Below, piece by piece: positions 29,484-38,152 of a DNA stretch of 64,000 nt (position 1 is the stretch's first letter; each line of letters begins with the position of its first letter). The stretch is taken from assembly GCF_014204865.1 (NCBI RefSeq), contig NZ_JACHMG010000001.1, forward strand, positions 1,488,001 to 1,552,000, written 5' to 3'. The translations under genes and the position numbers were made by a program. A model generated the notes under the pieces. That model made no database searches and was not told where the DNA came from. It saw only the letters and a list, made by a program, of their open reading frames with translations. Origin of the DNA: Amycolatopsis jiangsuensis. Its GTDB lineage: Bacteria; Actinomycetota; Actinomycetes; Mycobacteriales; Pseudonocardiaceae.

Positions 29484-32264
29484 TCAGAGCTCCTTGTCCA
29501 GCGCCGCGTACAGCTCGCGCAGCTCGGTCCGCCCGGTGACCTCCAGCTGGCGGTAGATCGTGGTCAGCCGGAGCTCCACCGCGCGCTTGCTGATTCCGAG
29601 TTCGCTCGCCAGCTGCGCGTTGGCGGCGCCCGCGAGGACCCGGCGGACGAGGTCGGTGGCGCCGGGCGCGAGGGACCGCCAGCGCCGGGACGCCGTCCGG
29701 TAGGTCGAGCGCGGGCGCGGCCGGTCGGAGAGCCGGCTACGGAGATCGGCGATCCGGGTGGTCGCCCAGTCGAGCCGATAGGCGGTCGCGAGCCGTTCGG
29801 CCTCCCGCAGCTGACGGGCCACCCCGGTGGTCTGGCCGCGGTTGAGCTGCGCCGCGGCGAGCAGCAGCAGCGCCTCGACGTAGAGCACCCGGGACGGGGA
29901 CTGCTGCAGCGCGTTGACCGCCTGGGTCAGCCGGAACACCGCGTCCTCCGAGCGCACCGCGACGCCGGCGCCGAGGTGGGTGCGCCCGATCGCGGTGCGG
30001 GTGCCCCACGCCTGGGCCAGCCGCCACTCCTCGCTGATCATCGCGGCCGCGGTGTGCTCGTCCCCGAGCGCCTGGGCGGCGATGGCCACGTGCGAGCGCC
30101 ACGGCACCACGGCGGGGTTGGCCCAGCCGAGCGCCTGCATCCGCCGTCCGCACTCCTGGAACATCCCGAGCGCGCGCCGGTGGCGTTTGAGGTCCAGTTC
30201 CAGCATTCCCCGCATGAACAGCACGAACGGCGTCGTGGCGCCACCGCCGGAACCGCCGCCGGTCACCGCGCCCGCCGCACGCTGGGCGGCGTCGAGGTCG
30301 CCCCGGGTCAGCGCCGCGGCGATCGCGATCATGCTCAGCGCACCGGCCGCGGTGGGCGGACGGCCGTCCGGAGGGACGGCGGCCGAGGCATCGGCCAGCG
30401 CCTCCTGCGCGGCCCGCACCCGCCCACGCTGCAGGTCGATCCAGGCCCGCCCGGTGAGTGCCAGCAGCACCGGGACGCGGGCGCCGGCGACCGTGCCGGC
30501 CGCGACCAGTGCGTCATAGACCGAAAGTGCTTCCAGCACGTCGTCGGTATGACCGAAGGTCGCTGCCAGCGCGAGCCAGGGAGCGTAGAGGGGGGTCCGG
30601 GTGTGCCATGTCTCCCCGGCCCGCCGGGCCAGCCGCCGCGCCGCCCGGCTGTCCCGGCCCGCCATCATGGTCAGCCAGGCCGCCGCGGCGGCCTGTGCCG
30701 GGCTCATCGACGCGGGGTCGACGTCGGCCACGGCGGGCACGCCCAGGGTGCTCGCGCCGCGGCCGGTGCCTTCGGCCAGCCAGTGCAGGGCGATCAGATC
30801 CGCTCGCTCGTCCTCGCCGAGGGGCGCCACGCTCAGCCCGGCAAGCTCCCGCAGCGCCTGCTCGCGCGTGCCGCGCAGGAGCATCAGGTCCACGACGGAC
30901 AGCCGCGTCCGGACGGAGTCACCGTCGACCGCGACCGGGATCGCCCTCGCCAGCCGCAGATCCGCGGTGAACGGGCAGGACGACGCCTCGACCATCTCCA
31001 AGTCCAGGCGCAGCCGCGCGAGCGTGCCGTCGGTGGCCGGTTCCGCCAGAGCGCGCCGGTAGAAGCGGGCGGCGCCGGCGTGGTCGCCCGCCTCCCGGCG
31101 ACGGCGCGCCGCCGCGTCCAGGGTCTCCAGCGCCCACGCCTGGCCGACCGGCTCGGACCCGACCAGCAGTTCGGCGACCTCCTCCTCGGGCGCCGCCCGC
31201 CGGTGGCCGAGGTCGGCGGCGTCGCGGCGGATCCGGGCCCGCTCGTGCGGGCCGGTGACCGCCAGCACCCACGTCACCACGTCCGGGTCCATCGGCTCGG
31301 CCGGGCCGGCACCGATGAGGCCCAGGTCGGACAGTACGCGCAGGGCCCGTCCGATCGGCATGCCGATCGGACCGGCGAGCGAGCGCAGGCTGGCCTCGTC
31401 GAGGGTGCCGACGGCCGCGATCATCCGCACCAGCGCGGCCAGGTCCGCCGGCAGCCGGGCCAGCAGGCCCAGCACGCGTTGCCTGCGCACGTCCGTGGTG
31501 ATCACCCCGATCCCGGCACCGCTGCCCGGCCGGGCCGCCGACCGGGCCAGCACTTCGGTGAGCAGCGCCGGATTCCCTTGCGTCATGGCGTGAAGTTCAC
31601 CGGCGGGCACCCGTGGTCCCGGAATCGCGTGCACCATCCGGGCGACCGCGGCCGGGCTCAGCGGCCGCAGCCGCAGGAGCCGCCGGTTCTCACCGCGCAG
31701 GCCGGCCGGGCACAGCGAGCCCGGGTCGTCGTCGGCGTCCGGCATACCGGCGTGGGCGGCGAGGATCAGGACCGGCGCCTGGCCCCGCCTGCGCTGGAGC
31801 CCGGCGAGCCAGGTGGCCGACTCTTCGTCGGCCAGCAGGAGGTCGTCGACGACCAGCAGCACCGGACAGCGGCGAGCCGATTCCAGCACCCGCCTGCGGA
31901 GCAGCTCGTGCAGCATCGGCACGTCCGCGTCGTTCTCGAGCACGGCAGGCAGCCAGGGCACATCGACCAGGTCGGGCGCGCCGGCCAGCAACTGGGACAG
32001 CACGCCGTAGGGCAGCTCCGCCTCGGTCGCCGAGCCGCGGGCGGTGTACACCTGCACCTGCCGTCGCGCGGCCACGGCGGCGGCCCGCCCCAGCAGCGCC
32101 GTACGGCCGCTGCCGGGCGGACCGACGACCAGCGCCGAACCCCCGCCCCGGCCGTGCTCGAGCTCGTGGATCAGGTCGGTGAGCGTGTCCAGCTCGGCCT
32201 CGCGCTCGACCAAGTGCTCGGCGGCGGGCGCTTCGGCCTTTTCGGCGCTACCGACCGCGTTCAC
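29484..32264 (-). CDS. LAL-family LuxR transcriptional regulator 4
   Basis: 926 aa from the GTG at 32264, chosen because it forms a GTGA overlap with the LAL 5 stop (an in-frame GTG at 32279 would overlap by 19 nt). Walker A-like GPPGSGRTA (near residue 48, Arg for Lys), Walker B VLLVVDDLLLADE near 140, where the Trp usually seen in these proteins is missing. Helical repeats in the centre, C-terminal HTH about 860-920 (ANAQLASELGISKRAVELRL). Middle gene of the LAL 5-4-3 operon. Confidence 0.92.
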   Translation of the reverse strand: MNAVGSAEKAEAPAAEHLVEREAELDTLTDLIHELEHGRGGGSALVVGPPGSGRTALLGRAAAVAARRQVQVYTARGSATEAELPYGVLSQLLAGAPDLVDVPWLPAVLENDADVPMLHELLRRRVLESARRCPVLLVVDDLLLADEESATWLAGLQRRRGQAPVLILAAHAGMPDADDDPGSLCPAGLRGENRRLLRLRPLSPAAVARMVHAIPGPRVPAGELHAMTQGNPALLTEVLARSAARPGSGAGIGVITTDVRRQRVLGLLARLPADLAALVRMIAAVGTLDEASLRSLAGPIGMPIGRALRVLSDLGLIGAGPAEPMDPDVVTWVLAVTGPHERARIRRDAADLGHRRAAPEEEVAELLVGSEPVGQAWALETLDAAARRRREAGDHAGAARFYRRALAEPATDGTLARLRLDLEMVEASSCPFTADLRLARAIPVAVDGDSVRTRLSVVDLMLLRGTREQALRELAGLSVAPLGEDERADLIALHWLAEGTGRGASTLGVPAVADVDPASMSPAQAAAAAWLTMMAGRDSRAARRLARRAGETWHTRTPLYAPWLALAATFGHTDDVLEALSVYDALVAAGTVAGARVPVLLALTGRAWIDLQRGRVRAAQEALADASAAVPPDGRPPTAAGALSMIAIAAALTRGDLDAAQRAAGAVTGGGSGGGATTPFVLFMRGMLELDLKRHRRALGMFQECGRRMQALGWANPAVVPWRSHVAIAAQALGDEHTAAAMISEEWRLAQAWGTRTAIGRTHLGAGVAVRSEDAVFRLTQAVNALQQSPSRVLYVEALLLLAAAQLNRGQTTGVARQLREAERLATAYRLDWATTRIADLRSRLSDRPRPRSTYRTASRRWRSLAPGATDLVRRVLAGAANAQLASELGISKRAVELRLTTIYRQLEVTGRTELRELYAALDKEL

Positions 32265-35014
32265 CGGGCCACGCCCCACCGGCGGGGTTCGGCGGCGGCC
32301 TGCCCGAGCGCACCGGCCAGCTCGGCCCGGCCGGTGATCCGCAGTTTGCGGTACACACTCGTCAGATGCGTTTCGACGGTCCGGACGGTGACGAACAGCC
32401 GCTCGGCGATGATCCGGTTGCTCGCGCCCTTGCCGGCCAGCCCGGCGGTCATCCGTTCGGCCGGGCTCAGCGACGCCAGCGGCGAGGCCTGGCCGGGGAT
32501 GCCGGCCTCGGCGGCGGTCTGCTGGGCGCGCCGCAGCAGACCCCGGTTGCCGCTGCGCAGGCTCAGCTCGGCCGAGCGGCGCAGCCGTGCGCGGGCGGCC
32601 GCCGTGTCGCCGGCGTCCACCAGCGAGCGGCCGAGTTCCAGCTCCGCCAGCGCGTCCTCACGCAGGGCGGGTGAGCCGGCGAGGATCGCGGTCGCTTCTT
32701 CGAGCAGGCCGGCGCGCTCGGCAGGCGGCGCGGCGACGCCGGCGGCGAGCCGGGCCATCCCGACCGCCCGCGCGGTGCCCCAGCGCAGCGCCGGTTCGGC
32801 TCCCTGGGCGGCGAACTCCGCGGCGGCCTCGTACTGCCCGTCCTCGGCCAGCAGGCACGCGGCCTCGAACCACCACGGCGCGAGGAGCGGGTTGCCGATG
32901 CCGACCTCGGCGAGACTTTCCCCGCACCGGCGGAACTCCGCCAGCGCGGCCTCGTGGTCGCCCTCCGCCCACCGCACCCGCGCGTCCACGAGCTGGAACC
33001 ACGGCCGCAGCAGAGTGTGCTCCCGCATCTGCGGGGTGTCGGCTCTCACCAGCAACCGCCGGGCCTGCCCGGTTTCCCCCCGCTCGGCCAGGACTGTCGC
33101 CAGCGCGATCGGCGGCACCACGCCACCGGCGCGGCCTTCGGTGCGGCTGCCGAGGGCGTAGGCCCGTTCGGCGTCGGCCGCGGCCGACGTCAGATCACCG
33201 CACCAGTGCCCGAGCAGGCCGCGGAAGGCCAGGTATTCGCTGCGCTGCGCGGGTACCAGCTCGACCGCCCGGGTCAGCTCGTCGTGGGCCACGTCGACCT
33301 CGTCGCTCAGGAGCAGGGTGAGGACGGCCGCGCTGACCGCCGAGTCGTCGACCGTCACGTCGTAGCCGCGAACCGCCTGCAGTGCCCAGTCCGCCGCCTG
33401 CTGGGGCTCTGTGCCCTCGAGCGCGGCGATCACCGCGCGCACCGCGAGGTCGCCCGCTTCGACGTGGTCGTCCGGGAGGCCGTCGGCGTCGGACCGAAGC
33501 CGCTCCCCCAGCTTCGCCAGGCTCGTGCGGTCCTCGATGCCCACCAGCCGCACCAGCGCTTCGAGATGGGGCCGTAGCTGGGGATCCGCGTCGGCGGGCA
33601 ACCCGGACAGCGCGCTTTCGACGAGGGTGACGGCGGTGGCGCAACGCCAGGCGACCAGCGCCGGCCGGCCCAGCCGTGCCGCGGTCCCCGCACGCTCGGC
33701 GGGATCGTCCTGCAGCTCCATAGCCCGTTGCAACAGGTCGAACCCGCTACCGGGATCCAGTTCGGCGACGGTCTCGGCGAGCTGGACGGCGAGGCCAGGG
33801 TCGTTCGGACGGGCCACCCACGCGGGACGGAGGAAGCGCACGGCGTCCCACGGCGCGTCGCGCTCGCAGGCGTTGTTCGCGGCGTCGCGCAGCAGGTCGA
33901 CCATCCACGGTTCGAGATCGCCGAGCTCGAGCACCTGCTCGGCCACCACGTCGGCCGGGTAGGCCGCGTCGCTCAGGAGGAAGGCCGCGGTCCGGCGCAG
34001 CCGGGCCGGCTCGCCGGGCTCGAGATCGGCCAGCAGTCCGGTCCGCACCGGATCGTGCCGGAACGCCAGCCCGCCGGGCACCAGGACGTGCTGGGCCCGC
34101 AGCATCTCCACGGCGGCCTCGGCGGTGCGGAGCGGGACCTCGGCCAGACGCGCCACGAGGAGGAGATCCTGACCGTCGAGGACGGCGATCGCGGTGGCGA
34201 CCGCGCGGACGTAGCCGGGGAAACACCCGAAGAGCGACCGGACGAGCCCGGCGTCGACCGGGCCGCCGGCCAGCGGCGCCACTCCGGCCGCCACCTTGCC
34301 CAGCTCGTCGAGGATGACCCGCAGCAGCAACGGGTTGCCGCCGGACGGTTCGACCCAGTGCCGGGTGGCCAGCGGGCCGGTGGCCTCGGCGGCCAGCCGT
34401 GCGACGGCCTCCGCGGGCAGCGGCCCGAGGTCGAGGACTTCGGTGCTGTACCAGCATTCGAGGTCCGAAAGCGTTTCGGCGGTGGCCGGATCGGTGACGC
34501 CCCCGCGTACCAGGACGATCCGCAACGGCAGCGCGGTCGCGCGCCGGGCCAGCAGGGTCAGCCACCGCAACGTCGGCTCGTCGCACCACTGCGCGTCGTC
34601 GACGACCAGCACGACTCCGGCCTGCCCGGCGGCCCACGCCGCGAACTCGGCGTACCACGATTCGAACGCACGGGGATCGGGGTCCGGCACCGGCGCACCC
34701 GCTTCCCGAAGCCCGGCGAGCAGCCCCTGGCAGGCCCGGCCGTCCACGGTGCCCGTGGTGCGGCAGACGACGGCGGCCCCGCATTCGGCCAGCGCGGCCT
34801 CGACCAGGCTGGTCTTGCCGATGCCGACCGGGCCCCGCACCACCAGGACGACGGGTGGGCGGCCCGGTTCTCCGGTGCTCAGTTCTCCGGTGGCTGGTTC
34901 TCCGGTGCTCAGCCGTGCGGTGAGCCAGCGCAGTTCCGGATCGCGCCCGGCCAGCTTCGGCCCGCTCCGGCCGGCCCGCTTCGGCCTGGTGCTCGTCGCC
35001 TCCGGATCCACCAT
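32261..35014 (-). CDS. LAL-family LuxR transcriptional regulator 5
   Basis: 917 aa. The only one of the five LALs with a canonical Walker A (GPVGIGKTS, near residue 65), plus Walker B VVLVVDDAQWCDEP near 142. TPR-like centre and C-terminal HTH about 840-900 (SPAERMTAGLAGKGASNRI, then TVRTVETHL). First gene of the LAL 5-4-3 operon; 122 nt separate it from the PAS-LuxR stop upstream, so it may share that transcript or have its own promoter in that gap. Confidence 0.93.
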   Translation of the reverse strand: MVDPEATSTRPKRAGRSGPKLAGRDPELRWLTARLSTGEPATGELSTGEPGRPPVVLVVRGPVGIGKTSLVEAALAECGAAVVCRTTGTVDGRACQGLLAGLREAGAPVPDPDPRAFESWYAEFAAWAAGQAGVVLVVDDAQWCDEPTLRWLTLLARRATALPLRIVLVRGGVTDPATAETLSDLECWYSTEVLDLGPLPAEAVARLAAEATGPLATRHWVEPSGGNPLLLRVILDELGKVAAGVAPLAGGPVDAGLVRSLFGCFPGYVRAVATAIAVLDGQDLLLVARLAEVPLRTAEAAVEMLRAQHVLVPGGLAFRHDPVRTGLLADLEPGEPARLRRTAAFLLSDAAYPADVVAEQVLELGDLEPWMVDLLRDAANNACERDAPWDAVRFLRPAWVARPNDPGLAVQLAETVAELDPGSGFDLLQRAMELQDDPAERAGTAARLGRPALVAWRCATAVTLVESALSGLPADADPQLRPHLEALVRLVGIEDRTSLAKLGERLRSDADGLPDDHVEAGDLAVRAVIAALEGTEPQQAADWALQAVRGYDVTVDDSAVSAAVLTLLLSDEVDVAHDELTRAVELVPAQRSEYLAFRGLLGHWCGDLTSAAADAERAYALGSRTEGRAGGVVPPIALATVLAERGETGQARRLLVRADTPQMREHTLLRPWFQLVDARVRWAEGDHEAALAEFRRCGESLAEVGIGNPLLAPWWFEAACLLAEDGQYEAAAEFAAQGAEPALRWGTARAVGMARLAAGVAAPPAERAGLLEEATAILAGSPALREDALAELELGRSLVDAGDTAAARARLRRSAELSLRSGNRGLLRRAQQTAAEAGIPGQASPLASLSPAERMTAGLAGKGASNRIIAERLFVTVRTVETHLTSVYRKLRITGRAELAGALGQAAAEPRRWGVAR

Positions 35015-35136
35015 CCGACGCCTCCCCGTTCTCCCCCAGAGCCGTTACCGGTCACGCAGAGCGCACGGTTGCTCGCTGACTCCCATCTCATCGTGTGATC
35101 GCTTCACCGAACAGAGGTCCCGGCCCCCTCCAGGGG

Positions 35137-35886
35137 TTATCCCTCACTACCGAGCACGGCGCGCTCATATGAGCGGCGCGTCGGCTTCGGGTCGCCGAGC
35201 ACCGAGGACCCGGGCGCGACGCGGGACCTCGGGACCTGCGGGGGCCACGTGGTCGAATCGAGCAGCCCGGTGGCGAAGGCCCGCGAGATGAGCTCGACGC
35301 GGTTGCCCGCATTGAACTTCCGCTGCAATCGGGCGACGTGGTAATCGATGCCCTGCCGGCTCAGGTAGAACCGCGAGGCCATCTGGAGGCTGGACAGCCC
35401 GCAGGCGATGCCCTGCAGGATCTTCGCTTCGATCCCGGAGACCGGGCGGTCGCCGCCGGAGCGGGCCGGGCCGGGCGGCACCGCTTCGGGCACGATGGTC
35501 AGCAGGATCGTCTCGCCAGGCGCCGATATCCGGGCGGCCACGATGGTCACCCGGTCGGCCCCGACCGGAACGAGACCGGAGATGCTACCGCGAAAGTGCT
35601 GGTCCCGGCCCTGCGCGACCCGGGTCAACCGCTCCCGCAGGAACGCGGGCGCGGTGGCGACAAGCTCGGGGAACGGCTCGCCCAGCACGGTGCCGGCAGC
35701 ACCGAGCCATCGGTGGAAAGCGGCGTTCCCGTCGGCGAGCCGGAGTCCCGTACCGAGGACCGCCAGTGGCATGTCGGCATTTTCGGCGAACTCGCCGACG
35801 GTTCCGGGCCGCGCACCCGACAACGCCGATCGGCCCGAGTCGGCACGGCGTGGCACCAACGGGGAAATCGTTCGGGTGACAGCCAT
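35137..35886 (-). CDS. PAS-LuxR pathway regulator
   Basis: 249 aa. A PAS-like domain (about residues 35-130; NADMPLAVLGTGLRLADGN, then GEPFPELV) is followed by a LuxR-type HTH (about 150-215; VSGIEAKILQGIACGLSSLQ, then YLSRQGIDYHVARLQRKF). Small PAS-LuxR regulators of this build act as direct activators of polyene macrolide clusters (PimM and NysRIV type), beside LAL regulators. AAAGGG precedes the ATG. It ends the recognisable polyketide cluster on this side; a strong leftward terminator lies 0.4 kb upstream. Confidence 0.88.
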   Translation of the reverse strand: MAVTRTISPLVPRRADSGRSALSGARPGTVGEFAENADMPLAVLGTGLRLADGNAAFHRWLGAAGTVLGEPFPELVATAPAFLRERLTRVAQGRDQHFRGSISGLVPVGADRVTIVAARISAPGETILLTIVPEAVPPGPARSGGDRPVSGIEAKILQGIACGLSSLQMASRFYLSRQGIDYHVARLQRKFNAGNRVELISRAFATGLLDSTTWPPQVPRSRVAPGSSVLGDPKPTRRSYERAVLGSEG

Positions 35887-36277
35887 GGAAAGCCCTTTCT
35901 CTGCGAAGTCCGAGCAATATTCAAAGCCGCGACACCAAGGCGACGGCGCAATACTACGAACGGCCGAACAGGACGGTCAACGAATTCCCGCCGAGCCGGA
36001 CCGAAGTTCGTGGCTGCCCGAACCCGCCGTGCGGGGCCCGCCGCACCGAAGGTTCGGTGCCGCCTTTCGCGGCGAATTACCTGGTCAAATCCCCGACTCG
36101 GCCCGGCGGCTGCCACCCGCACCGAACCGGAGGTCCCCCGGACGACGACCGGCGGAACGGAAAGCGAACACTTTCCACACAATTGCCGAACCACCACAGT
36201 GGACGTTCGGGCATCGGAATTACCCGTTCTTACCGCCGAGACCTTTCCCCGTCACGGTACCAGGAAGCGGCCGTAAC
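35887..36277. promoter_or_regulatory. Upstream region of the PAS-LuxR gene
   Basis: About 390 bp without a convincing gene and less GC-rich than its surroundings (several AT-rich stretches, for example near 35920 and 36160-36180). It should carry the promoter of the PAS-LuxR gene; no operator was recognised. Confidence 0.4.
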
Positions 36278-36294
36278 CTTAAGTTTCACTTAAG
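36278..36294. promoter_or_regulatory. CTTAAG-N5-CTTAAG element
   Basis: Two copies of the palindromic hexamer CTTAAG separated by TTTCA. Such an AT-rich element is rare in this DNA. It could be an operator or part of the T-rich tail of the adjacent leftward terminator. Confidence 0.5.
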
Positions 36295-36336
36295 AGGAAA
36301 ACTGTCGGTGGCGAACAGTATTCATGTTCGCCACCG
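36295..36336 (-). terminator. Predicted intrinsic terminator for leftward transcription
   Basis: A perfect 12-bp inverted repeat (CGGTGGCGAACA / TGTTCGCCACCG, 36306-36317 and 36325-36336) with a 7-nt loop. Read leftward, the hairpin is followed by ACAGTTTTCCTCTT, giving the U-rich tract of a rho-independent terminator. It would stop transcripts coming from the amidohydrolase/transporter operon before they reach the polyketide regulators. Confidence 0.7.
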
Positions 36337-36512
36337 CATGACAACAGCTCGCGGGCCGGAATGACCGGCCAGAAGATTACGGTGGGTGACAGGGAAGCCA
36401 GACACTCCGCGAGGCCGCCCGCCCGGGCGCAGCGCCACAGCCCTCCCGTACGGCACGCCGGTGACCGCGGCTTCACACCTTCTGGGAACGCGGGCATTCG
36501 CGCGCTCGATCG

Positions 36513-36800
36513 GAGCGCTGGGCCTGGCCCTCGCCACTCGATCACAATGCTCGACCTCGCCGCCCGATCACAATGCTCGACCTCGCCACTCGATCGGAGC
36601 GCTGGGCCGGGCCCTCGCCACTCGATCGCAATGCTCTACCTCGCCATCGCCACTCGATCACAGCGCTGGGCCTGGCCTTCACAGCTCGCTCGCAGTGCTC
36701 GACCTGGCCCCCTCGCCGCTCAATCGCAGTGCTCGACCTCGCCCTCGCCGCTCGGCCATCGCCGCTCGGTTGCAATGCTCGACCGGGCCCCCGCCACCCG
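36513..36800. repeat. Degenerate tandem repeat block, about ten units of 26-34 bp
   Basis: Units begin with CTCGATC or a close variant and follow the consensus CTCGATCRCARTGCTCGACC with a CTCGCC tail. A second unit type carries GGAGCGCTGGGCC in its middle. Units differ in length and sequence, so this is an old or diverging array. It lies between the terminator hairpin and the 3' end of the amidohydrolase gene; no coding frame here has support. Confidence 0.8.
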
Positions 36801-36943
36801 ATCGCCGCGACCGCCGGCCCCGCGGATCGGGTCGCCGAGCCACGGCGACGCCCGGCATCAGGCAGCTCCGGCCGAGCCCGCGGGCGCGGCGGGCGACTAC
36901 CCGGCGGAGAGTCTGGAGTGGGCCGCCTGCGCGGGCTGACCGA

Positions 36944-38152
36944 TCAGCGAGCGTGGTCGGCCTCGTGCACCCGGCGGCCGTCCTGGTACACCGCCAGGAT
37001 TCGCTTGCCCAGGCCCGCCACGTCGAGCGGATCGCCTTCGACGAGGACCAGGTCGGCTCGTTTGCCGGGGGTCAGTGAGCCCAGCGTGTCGCCGAGTCCC
37101 ATCAGGTTCGCCGCGGACAGGGTGGCGGCGTGCAGGGCGTCGGCCGGACTCAGGCCCTGGTCGACGAGCAGTTCGAGTTCCAGCAGGTTCTCGCCGTGCG
37201 GGTACAGCGGCGCGTCGGTGCCCATCGCGATCGGGACGCCGGCCTCGACGGCGCGCCGGACACTGCCGTCGGTGCGCTGCTTGATCTTCTCCACGACGTG
37301 GTCGGGATAGCCGGTCCCGGCCTCGATCGCGTGCCGCAGGCCGACTCCGGCGCTGAGCGTCGGGACCAGCCAGGTACCGCGCGCGGCCATCATCTCCAGG
37401 GTCTCGTCGTCGAGGAAGTGGCCGTGTTCGATGGAGCGGACCCCGTTGCGGACGGCGGCCTTCGCGCCCTCGCCGTGGGCGTGGGCCATGACGTGCAGCC
37501 CGGCCGCCGACGCCTCGGTCACCATCATGGCGATCTCGTCGTCGCGGAAGTGCGGGATCCTCGGCCCCGCGCCGCCCGAGACGACGCCTCCGCTGGTGGC
37601 GACCTTGATGACGTCGGCGCCCGCGCGGACGAGTTCCCTGATCTTGCGGCGGATCTCCTCCGGGCCGTCCACGACCACGGGCGGACGGCCCGGATGCGGC
37701 GGCAGCAGGTCCACCACACACGTGGAGGGCCACCACGGGTCGCCGTGGCCCCCGGTCTGGCTCAGCATGTTCAGCGAAATCCGCATGCGGGGCCCCGCGA
37801 TCAGACCGCGTTCCTGCGCCACGCGCATCCCGAGGTCGGCGCCCGCGGCGTCCCGGACCGTGGTGACGCCCGCGGCCAGTGTCCGCGCCATGTTCCGCGC
37901 GCCCTCGTAGAACTGGAGCGAAAACGGCTCCTGCACGCTCTCGAAGAGGTCCGGACTCGTCATCGTGAGGTGCACGTGGCAGTCGATCAGGCCGGGCAGC
38001 ACTCCCCGGCCGGTGCAGTCGACCTCCTCGTCGCCCTGCAGACCGGTCCCGACCTCGACGATCCGGCCGTCCTCCACGGCCACGTCCGCCGAATCGGCGC
38101 ACCGCGACACCGCGTCGAACAGGGTGCCGCCCCGGAACACGATGCGGTTCAC
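36944..38152 (-). CDS. Metal-dependent amidohydrolase, prolidase/imidazolonepropionase-like
   Basis: 402 aa from the GTG at 38152, chosen because it makes a GTGA overlap with the transporter stop. Motifs of the binuclear amidohydrolase fold are all present: DCHVHL (HxH), a likely carboxylated Lys in GADVIKVATSGG, His in HVMAHAHGEGA and SIEHGHFLD, and the catalytic Asp in MGTDAPLYP. The C-terminal GSLTPGKRADLVLV is typical of the family. Close relatives include X-Pro and X-Arg dipeptidases, and coupling to a peptide transporter supports cleavage of an imported dipeptide. Substrate not proven. Confidence 0.88.
   Translation of the reverse strand: MNRIVFRGGTLFDAVSRCADSADVAVEDGRIVEVGTGLQGDEEVDCTGRGVLPGLIDCHVHLTMTSPDLFESVQEPFSLQFYEGARNMARTLAAGVTTVRDAAGADLGMRVAQERGLIAGPRMRISLNMLSQTGGHGDPWWPSTCVVDLLPPHPGRPPVVVDGPEEIRRKIRELVRAGADVIKVATSGGVVSGGAGPRIPHFRDDEIAMMVTEASAAGLHVMAHAHGEGAKAAVRNGVRSIEHGHFLDDETLEMMAARGTWLVPTLSAGVGLRHAIEAGTGYPDHVVEKIKQRTDGSVRRAVEAGVPIAMGTDAPLYPHGENLLELELLVDQGLSPADALHAATLSAANLMGLGDTLGSLTPGKRADLVLVEGDPLDVAGLGKRILAVYQDGRRVHEADHAR

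Noticed and set aside
26748..33161. 2137-codon plus-strand frame opposite LAL 3-5
   Set aside because: Antisense shadow of three well-supported LAL genes.
36513..36800. Tandem repeat block as a CRISPR array
   Set aside because: Units are contiguous and degenerate with no unique spacers, and no cas genes are present.
36361..37310. Several plus-strand frames over the tandem repeat block
   Set aside because: Their translations only reflect the repeat unit in three frames; no ribosome site, and their ends run into the antisense of the amidohydrolase.
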